Below are positions 1 through 4,274 of a stretch of DNA of 5,845 nt, in pieces. Origin of the DNA: an uncultured Collinsella sp. (lineage in GTDB: Bacteria; Actinomycetota; Coriobacteriia; Coriobacteriales; Coriobacteriaceae); contig USNX01000091.1 of the NCBI GenBank assembly GCA_900556205.1, positions 1-5,845 on the forward strand, written 5' to 3'. How positions within the stretch are numbered: the stretch's first letter is position 1; every line of letters starts with the position of its first letter. The notes under the pieces were generated by a model. It saw only the letters and a list, made by a program, of their open reading frames with translations. It searched no databases and had not been told where the DNA came from. Made by a program: the position numbers and the translations under genes.

Positions 1-812
1 GTCTCGTCCAGGTCGTTCTCGGTCAGGAACATGTGGTGCGGGGTGGCCTCGCAGGTAACCTGAACGCCAGCGGCCTTACCGGCACGCACGATCTCCAGAC
101 CATGGGCGGTGGAGATGTGCTGGATGTGCAGCTTGGCGCCGGTCAGCTTGGCGATCTCGATGTCGCGGGCGATCTGGAGCTCCTCGCCGGCAGCCGGCCA
201 ACCCTCGAGGGCCAGACGGGTCGAGACCTTGCCCTCGTTGATCTGGCCATGGCCGACCAGGTCCTCGTCCTGGCAGTGGCTCATGAAGACCTTGCCGAAC
301 ATCTTGCCGTAGTCCATGCAGCGACGGAGCATGCCCGCGCCCTGCACGCCGCGACCGTCATCGGTGAAGGCGACGGCGCCGTGGGCGACCATATCGCCCA
401 TCTCGGACATGGCCTCGCCCTTAAGACCGCGGGTCATGGCGCCCGACGGATAGACGCGGCAGTGGCCGACCTCGGCAGCGCGGGACTTGACGAACTCAAC
501 GACAGTGCCGTTATCGGTGACGGGATCGGTGTTGGGCATGGCGCACACGCCGGTAAAGCCGCCCTTGGCAGCTGCGCGGGTGCCGCTCTCGATGTCCTCT
601 TTGACCTCGTAGCCGGGCTCGCGAAGGTGAACGTGCATGTCCACCAGGCCGGGGACGAGGTACTTGCCGGAAAGGTCGCGGACCTCGGCCCCCTCGACGG
701 CGAGATTCTCGCCGACCTCGGCGATCTTGTCGCCGTCAATCAGGACGTCAACGACACCGTCAAGCTCGACGGACGGGTCGACGACGTGGGCATTCTTAAG
801 AAGCAAGGCCAT
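1..812 (-). CDS. pyrC: Dihydroorotase, class I (PyrC), 3' end cut by window edge
   Basis: Zinc amidohydrolase that interconverts N-carbamoyl-L-aspartate and L-dihydroorotate, the third step of UMP synthesis in the cytoplasm. About 270 residues are visible of roughly 425-430 usual for the class. The N-terminal strands lead to DMHVHLREPG, giving metal ligands His60 and His62. Further expected ligands are seen: Asp152 in FTDDG, His179 in SHCQDED and His232 in HIQHIST. EATPHH follows near residue 255, where the window ends. The order and spacing match class I dihydroorotases. The final catalytic Asp lies outside the window. The ATG at 810-812 is chosen because GGAGGT sits 8 nt upstream and the protein begins MALLLKNAHVVD, the usual family start. 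The gene overlaps the end of pyrB by 17 nt in another frame, which implies translational coupling in a pyrR-pyrB-pyrC operon. Confidence 0.96.
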   Translation of the reverse strand, partial: MALLLKNAHVVDPSVELDGVVDVLIDGDKIAEVGENLAVEGAEVRDLSGKYLVPGLVDMHVHLREPGYEVKEDIESGTRAAAKGGFTGVCAMPNTDPVTDNGTVVEFVKSRAAEVGHCRVYPSGAMTRGLKGEAMSEMGDMVAHGAVAFTDDGRGVQGAGMLRRCMDYGKMFGKVFMSHCQDEDLVGHGQINEGKVSTRLALEGWPAAGEELQIARDIEIAKLTGAKLHIQHISTAHGLEIVRAGKAAGVQVTCEATPHHMFLTENDLDE

Positions 813-1740
813 TATCGGCACCTCCAAGCAGCAGATACAGGATAGCCATACGCACGCAGATACCGGCGTAGACCTGCTCCAGGATGACGGAGCGTTGCGG
901 GTGGTCGGCCATATAGGAGTCGAACTCGACGCCGCGGTTGATGGGGCCCGGGTGGCAGATGATCGCGTCGGGCTTCATGAGCTTCTCGCGGTCCTTGGTC
1001 AGGCCGAAGAGCTTGTGGTACTCGCGAATGGTCGGGAACGGGGCACCCTCGAGGCGCTCCTGTTGCACGCGCAGCATGTAGACGACGTCCAGCTCGGGCA
1101 GGACGGAATCGAGGTCGCTCGTCACGTGGTCGCAGCCCAGGACCTCGGGCGACGGCGGCAGCAGCGTGCCGGGGGCGACGGCGTAGGTCTCACAGCCCAT
1201 GATCTTAAGGGCGGGGATCAGCGAGCCGCAAACGCGGGAGTGGGCGATATCGCCGACGACGGCGACCTTCAGACCGTGGAAGTCACCCTTGTGCTCCCAG
1301 ATGGTGTACAGGTCGAGCAGGGCCTGCGTAGGATGGTTGTGCTTGCCGTCACCGGCGCAGATGACGCTTGCGGGCGAGTTCTGCGTGACGATGTAGGGAG
1401 CGCCGGCGTGCTTGTCGCGCACGACAATGCAGTCGATCTTATAAGCGTTGAGGGTCTCAACGGTGTCGACGAGGCTCTCGCCCTTGACCGTGGAGGTCGA
1501 GGAGCCGCCAAAGTTAAGACTGTCGGCCGAAAGACGCTTCTCGGCGAGCTCAAAAGAGCTGCGGGTGCGCGTCGAGGGCTCGTTGAACATGTTGACGATG
1601 GTCTTGCCCTTGAGCGTGGGGACCTTCTTGATGGCACGCTCGTTGACCTCGGAGAACGCCTTGGCGGTCTCGAGGATGAGCTTGATATCCTCTTCGGAGT
1701 ACTCGGTAATGTCGATCAGGTGCTTATGGTTGAACGCCAC
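796..1740 (-). CDS. pyrB: Aspartate carbamoyltransferase catalytic subunit (PyrB)
   Basis: Joins carbamoyl phosphate and L-aspartate to form N-carbamoyl-L-aspartate, the first committed step of pyrimidine synthesis. The 314-residue length is normal for a catalytic chain. Carbamoyl-phosphate binding motif STRTR is at residues 56-60 and the loop lysine at 86 (TVKGES). HPTQALLDLYT starts at 136, MLRVQQER at 222 and HPGPINRG at 263. GTG at 1738-1740 is preferred over an ATG at 1795-1797. The upstream choice would add 19 residues that overlap pyrR and look unlike the family. The GTG is preceded by GGGAGGTGAG, and the protein then begins (M)AFNHKHLIDI as ATCases do. pyrR stops 4 nt upstream. No regulatory subunit gene (pyrI) is visible, as is usual beside pyrR in Gram-positives. 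The aspartate-binding region carries RDKHAGAP in place of the common RHPxxGA. Confidence 0.97.
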   Translation of the reverse strand: MAFNHKHLIDITEYSEEDIKLILETAKAFSEVNERAIKKVPTLKGKTIVNMFNEPSTRTRSSFELAEKRLSADSLNFGGSSTSTVKGESLVDTVETLNAYKIDCIVVRDKHAGAPYIVTQNSPASVICAGDGKHNHPTQALLDLYTIWEHKGDFHGLKVAVVGDIAHSRVCGSLIPALKIMGCETYAVAPGTLLPPSPEVLGCDHVTSDLDSVLPELDVVYMLRVQQERLEGAPFPTIREYHKLFGLTKDREKLMKPDAIICHPGPINRGVEFDSYMADHPQRSVILEQVYAGICVRMAILYLLLGGADNGLAS

Positions 1741-1744
1741 GGTA

Positions 1745-2341
<597 letters not shown>

Positions 2342-2350
2342 TCACATGTC

Positions 2351-2370
2351 TTGACTGCTGACACAGTCAA
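2351..2370 (-). repeat. Perfect 7-bp hairpin between attenuator U-tract and pyrR ribosome binding site
   Basis: TTGACTG and CAGTCAA form a perfect 7-bp inverted repeat around a 6-nt loop. In the pyrR mRNA it directly follows the U-tract of the terminator at 2369-2409 (sharing its last two bases) and ends about 10 nt before the AGGAAGGAG ribosome binding site. The pairing is seen directly. A role in translation, RNA stability or spacing is only a possibility. Confidence 0.5.
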
Positions 2371-2409
2371 AAAAATAGATGCCCGACCGCTTAAAGCGGA
2401 CCAGACACC
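2369..2409 (-). terminator. Rho-independent terminator in the pyrR leader (attenuator)
   Basis: Read on the minus strand, arm 2396-2409 (GGTGTCTGGTCCGC) pairs with arm 2378-2390 (GCGGTCGGGCATC) around a 5-nt loop. The stem has four GC pairs at the top, one U-U mismatch, one bulged G and then seven pairs including wobbles. It is followed by TA and seven T at 2369-2375. It lies 40-80 nt before the pyrR start, so full termination there would silence the operon. This is the position expected of a pyr attenuator. The outer end of the stem overlaps an upstream pairing, described separately. Confidence 0.8.
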
Positions 2410-2465
2410 CACAGGAAGGGCTGCTCTTTGGCAGCTATGTAATTCCATGTGGGTATCTCGTACCC
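2404..2465 (-). promoter_or_regulatory. pyr leader: competing stems with PyrR-type hexaloop
   Basis: Three structures compete in the nascent leader, read on the minus strand. Hairpin A (2451-2465) pairs GGGTA with TACCC around loop CGAGA. Structure B pairs GATACCCACA (2448-2457) with TGTGGGTGTC (2404-2413), 10 bp with one G-U. Inside B is an upper hairpin, GCTGC (2431-2435) with GCAGC (2420-2424), closing hexaloop CAAAGA. Known PyrR sites have a CNGNGA hexaloop on an upper stem, an internal bulge and a lower stem; CAAAGA differs at one base. A and B share 2451-2457, and B shares 2404-2409 with the terminator. Pairings are seen. PyrR binding is inferred, and which form causes termination is unresolved. 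Confidence 0.68.
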
Positions 2466-2483
2466 CTTTAATGGTCATGGGAT

Positions 2484-2512
2484 AGTGTAGCCAACCTCGA
2501 GCTTAATTGCGA
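2484..2512 (-). promoter_or_regulatory. Candidate pyrR operon promoter
   Basis: On the minus strand TACACT (2484-2489, followed by AT) could be a -10 element. A poor -35 candidate, TCGCAA (2507-2512), sits 17 nt upstream. Transcription would begin near 2478 and give a leader of about 150 nt that contains all the attenuator stems. Match quality is modest, and the choice rests partly on where the leader must begin. Confidence 0.33.
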
Positions 2513-2582
2513 GCATTAATACAGAGCAATCCGTAAACGGAGCCCAATGCTCAATAAACCTATATATATTTGTGGGACGAGC

Positions 2583-2611
2583 TTGAAAACACACGCACGA
2601 GCTGGCATAAT
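2583..2611 (+). promoter_or_regulatory. Strong sigma-70-type promoter upstream of rpmB (distal)
   Basis: TTGAAA (2583-2588) and CATAAT (2606-2611) are separated by exactly 17 nt. A TG at 2603-2604 adds an extended -10. This is the best promoter-like match in the window. Transcription would start near 2618, giving rpmB a leader of roughly 160 nt. No convincing gene lies between it and rpmB, so it either drives rpmB with a long leader or makes a short RNA. Confidence 0.62.
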
Positions 2612-2717
2612 CCCCTCTGCTGCACGCAAATCGGATCTACGTCCAGGGCCGTGGCGTGAGCACTATCGCCAAAAGAGGAATATCTCTGTGTAGATTACGC
2701 ACAGGGAGCTGCTTCTG

Positions 2718-2726
2718 TGCTATAGT
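2718..2726 (+). promoter_or_regulatory. Proximal rpmB promoter (extended -10)
   Basis: TGCTATAGT is an extended -10 (TGnTATAAT-like) with its hexamer at 2721-2726. The nearest -35-like hexamer, TTACGC at 2695-2700, is 20 nt away, so the extended -10 would have to do most of the work. Start near 2733, leader about 48 nt. A 6-bp inverted repeat, GCACAG (2699-2704) and CTGTGC (2715-2720), fills the spacer and might be an operator. Confidence 0.5.
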
Positions 2727-2744
2727 TCAGGCTTGTTTGTTAAC

Positions 2745-2764
2745 GCGACATGTTCGTTTGTCGC
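2745..2764 (+). promoter_or_regulatory. Hairpin just upstream of the rpmB ribosome binding site
   Basis: GCGACA (2745-2750) and TGTCGC (2759-2764) pair perfectly around an 8-nt loop. The stem ends two bases before the AAGGAGG ribosome binding site at 2767-2773. Its place in the 5' leader of a ribosomal protein gene would suit autoregulation by L28, but no protein-binding motif is recognised. The pairing is seen; the role is inferred. Confidence 0.4.
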
Positions 2765-2780
2765 CCAAGGAGGGTCAGTT

Positions 2781-2969
2781 ATGTCCAAAGTTTGCGAAGT
2801 TTGCGGTAAGCACCCCGTTGCCGGTCGCTCCATCAGCCACTCTCACCGCGTCACCAACCGTAAGTTCCGCCCCAACATCCAGCGCGTCTACGTCGTCGTC
2901 GATGGTCACCGTCGCAAGATGAACGTTTGCTCCACCTGCCTCAAGTCTGGCAAGGTTGCGCGCTCCTAA
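2781..2969 (+). CDS. rpmB: 50S ribosomal protein L28 (zinc-ribbon form)
   Basis: L28 is a small component of the large ribosomal subunit. The 62 residues match the usual length. The protein begins MSKVCEVCGKHPVAGRSISH and ends in a lysine-rich stretch, as L28 does. Two CxxC pairs, Cys5/Cys8 and Cys50/Cys53, form the zinc-binding (C+) version rather than the zinc-free paralogue made in zinc starvation. SHRVTNRKFRPNIQRVYV in the middle is the family's basic RNA-binding region. ATG at 2781 has AAGGAGG 7 nt upstream. The gene is monocistronic, divergent from the pyr operon and closed by a strong terminator at 3038-3070. Two candidate promoters lie upstream. A longer overlapping frame from 2733 is rejected because it would add residues not found in L28. 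Confidence 0.97.
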   Translation: MSKVCEVCGKHPVAGRSISHSHRVTNRKFRPNIQRVYVVVDGHRRKMNVCSTCLKSGKVARS

Positions 2970-3037
2970 ATAAGGTCTTACCAACAAGTACCTCGGACTC
3001 TCCGGGTCAAAGACCTCGCGTTCACATAGAACTTACC

Positions 3038-3070
3038 AAAGGAGCCCTCCCCTACGGAGGGTTCCTTTTT
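3038..3070 (+). terminator. Rho-independent terminator after rpmB
   Basis: Arm 3038-3050 (AAAGGAGCCCTCC) pairs with 3056-3068 (GGAGGGTTCCTTT) around loop CCTAC. That is 13 pairs with a single G-T wobble. The T-run continues to 3070. It lies about 70 nt after the rpmB stop. The mobile element's end begins within two bases of its last T. Confidence 0.93.
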
Positions 3071-3071
3071 G

Positions 3072-3124
3072 CACTCATTGGGGACAGACTTACATGAGTG
3101 CTTTCACGCATTGGGGACAGACAT
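3072..3124 (+). repeat. Left end repeat: two 18-nt units around a hairpin
   Basis: Unit CACTCATTGGGGACAGAC at 3072-3089 recurs at 3105-3122 with one change (CACGCAT). Between them is a 15-nt spacer, TTACATGAGTGCTTT. ATGAGTG (3094-3100) can pair with CACGCAT (3105-3111), with one G-T pair, around a CTTT loop. The whole segment is inverted at 4071-4123. Confidence 0.9.
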
Positions 3125-3165
3125 GGCGCACGCAAGCGGCGCACTGACTGGCTCCGGCCCCTGCC

Positions 3166-3942
3166 TCACGCAGCATCCTTCCAGCCTGCAGTTGCCTTGG
3201 TCACGCTTGTAGCGCCGATGCCGGTGATACGGGCAATTTGCTTGACCGTGAGATGCGCCCGCCTGAGCCTCAGCAGACACGCATCGCGTTCGGGGCGTGG
3301 CAGGGCTTTGAGCAGTGCAGGATCTATGCTCGGCAGAACTTCGCGCGCAACGGAAAGGGCCTCCTCATCGGGGATCCGCCGGCGTGGAAGAACCTCCATT
3401 GACCAGATGCGCCCGGCAACTTCCTCGAGATGCTCGCAATAGCAACGGGAGCCACCGACAATATCGAGCATAGGGGCCGCATCACAGATGTCAAAGGGAT
3501 CATAGCCCAGCTGATACGCCTTATAGCTTGACCAGCGGTACGCCTCGAGCGAGTCAAGCGCACCCTTCACGGGATTGAGATGAATATAGTCGAGCAGCTG
3601 CACCGCCTGCGTGTCCGACTCAACCGCGACCCGCGAATAGCGATTGTCAAACAGATGTCCCGTTCTCCCCGTTTTCCCATTGAAATACTTAGCATATGCC
3701 GTCAGCGCGCACTGCATTGCCTTTGAAAGGTTGTCAAATGGGTCATCAACCATCAAATGAAAGTGGTTGTCCATAAGGCACCAAGCTAACACCGCCACGT
3801 CATGGCGCGCAAACCTGTCCGAGATATCCGATAAGAAACGATAACGGTCGGAGTCATCTTCAAAAATAATCTGTTTGGAGTTGCCGCGGTCAAAGACGTG
3901 GTAATAGCCGGTGATCGAAACGGGGCGGGCGCATCGGGGCAT
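3166..3942 (-). CDS. REP-associated tyrosine transposase (RayT / Y1_Tnp family)
   Basis: Single-strand DNA transposase of the HUH Y1 superfamily, which cuts and joins hairpin-flanked DNA through a tyrosine. 258 residues. The start region, ITGYYHVFDRGN (10-21), is the family's first strand. DNHFHLMV carries the HUH histidines His60 and His62. The helix LTAYAKYFNGKTGRTGHLFDNRY (80-102) holds candidate nucleophiles Tyr83 or Tyr86 and the RTGHLF signature of RayT proteins. DYIHLNPVKGAL and YRWSSYKAY follow. The C-terminal LTVKQIARITGIGATSVTKAT (231-251) looks like a helix-turn-helix, perhaps for repeat recognition. ATG at 3940-3942 is chosen for AAAGGAGAG just upstream; an ATG five codons earlier lacks such a site. 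The frame is intact with all expected motifs, so it may be active. It lies between inverted repeats that are probably its substrate. Confidence 0.93.
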   Translation of the reverse strand: MPRCARPVSITGYYHVFDRGNSKQIIFEDDSDRYRFLSDISDRFARHDVAVLAWCLMDNHFHLMVDDPFDNLSKAMQCALTAYAKYFNGKTGRTGHLFDNRYSRVAVESDTQAVQLLDYIHLNPVKGALDSLEAYRWSSYKAYQLGYDPFDICDAAPMLDIVGGSRCYCEHLEEVAGRIWSMEVLPRRRIPDEEALSVAREVLPSIDPALLKALPRPERDACLLRLRRAHLTVKQIARITGIGATSVTKATAGWKDAA

Positions 3943-4017
3943 AATCTCTCCTTTCAAAACTGTTCAGGCAACACCTAAAAGGAGAGAAGGAACGCGAAAT
4001 GCTGAGCCTGCAACCTA

Positions 4018-4044
4018 TTTATATCCAATGAGTGGCAAGAACAA
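4018..4044 (-). promoter_or_regulatory. Candidate transposase promoter
   Basis: On the minus strand TATAAA (4018-4023) with TTGTTC (4039-4044) 15 nt upstream could drive the transposase. It lies inside the element, 76 nt before the gene, so the element would carry its own promoter. The spacing is short of the optimum. Confidence 0.35.
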
Positions 4045-4070
4045 GCCCAGAACGACAAAATGGCAAAACG

Positions 4071-4123
4071 ATGTCTGTCCCAAATGAGTGAAAGCACTCA
4101 TGTAAGTCTGTCCCCAATAAGTG
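4071..4123 (-). repeat. Right end repeat, inverted copy of the left end
   Basis: Read on the minus strand it gives units CACTTATTGGGGACAGAC (4106-4123) and CACTCATTTGGGACAGAC (4073-4090), separated by the same 15-nt spacer as the left end. ATGAGTG and CACTCAT (4084-4090 and 4095-4101) form a perfect 7-bp hairpin with a 4-nt loop. It differs from the left end at three positions. Confidence 0.9.
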
Positions 4124-4152
4124 GGGCGGTGCAGCAGGCTGATAATTTTAGT

Positions 4153-4182
4153 TAAAACGCTTCAGTTTATTGAAGCGTTTTA
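4153..4182. repeat. Perfect 12-bp inverted repeat upstream of adhE
   Basis: TAAAACGCTTCA (4153-4164) and TGAAGCGTTTTA (4171-4182) are exact reverse complements around the 6-nt loop GTTTAT. It is centred about 73 nt before the predicted adhE transcription start, a position suited to an activator or redox-sensor site. The A4/T4 ends around a 7-bp core could equally be a weak bidirectional terminator. It does not match the Rex consensus I know (TTGTGAA-N4-TTCACAA). The rest of 4124-4202 shows nothing else. Confidence 0.6.
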
Positions 4183-4225
4183 GTGTGCCTTTTACAGGAA
4201 TCTTACCGTTCGCCGAATAATTTCT

Positions 4226-4234
4226 TGCTATCAT
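4226..4234 (+). promoter_or_regulatory. adhE promoter (extended -10)
   Basis: TGCTATCAT is an extended -10 with its hexamer at 4229-4234. The nearest -35-like hexamer, TTACCG (4203-4208), is 20 nt upstream, the same layout as the proximal rpmB promoter. CTTGC and GCAAG flank the -10 hexamer as a 5-bp inverted repeat. Start near 4241 gives a leader of about 34 nt. Confidence 0.5.
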
Positions 4235-4274
4235 GCAAGGCGTAGGGTAAATCTCCGATCGCAAGGAGACACAA

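Larger units (their letters stand above)
3072..4123. mobile_element. Mobile element with RayT/Y1 transposase and 53-bp inverted ends
   Basis: A 1,052-bp unit bounded by 53-bp inverted ends (3072-3124 and 4071-4123) that match at 50 of 53 positions. It encloses one complete Y1-type transposase gene on the minus strand. No other cargo is seen: 3125-3165 and 3943-4070 hold only the gene's flanks and a possible promoter. The layout, a single rayT between inverted hairpin-forming repeats, matches the known REP/RayT arrangement. True IS200/IS605 ends are usually not long inverted repeats, so how this unit moves is uncertain. No target-site duplication is evident, which fits Y1 chemistry. Limits are set by where the inverted match stops. 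Confidence 0.8.

Noticed and set aside
33..845. 270-residue plus-strand frame over pyrC
   Set aside because: Antisense to a clearly recognised dihydroorotase; low-complexity Ala/Gly/Asp/Leu product typical of GC-rich shadows.
2656..2922. GTG-started frame overlapping rpmB
   Set aside because: It overlaps rpmB out of frame and has no good ribosome binding site. Cys-rich and basic content comes from the rpmB shadow.
4000..4033. 10-codon frame after AAAGGAGAGAAGG inside the element
   Set aside because: Too short, not recognisable, and lying in the transposase upstream region; the purine-rich stretch is more likely chance.
3072..4123. CRISPR array or toxin-antitoxin locus between rpmB and adhE
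   Set aside because: The 18-nt units occur in inverted pairs at the ends of one transposase gene, not as a regular array with spacers, and no second small gene is present.
4153..4182. Rex or CcpA operator at the adhE palindrome
   Set aside because: The sequence does not fit TTGTGAA-N4-TTCACAA. Against the CcpA cre pattern it lacks one base, so no named regulator is assigned.
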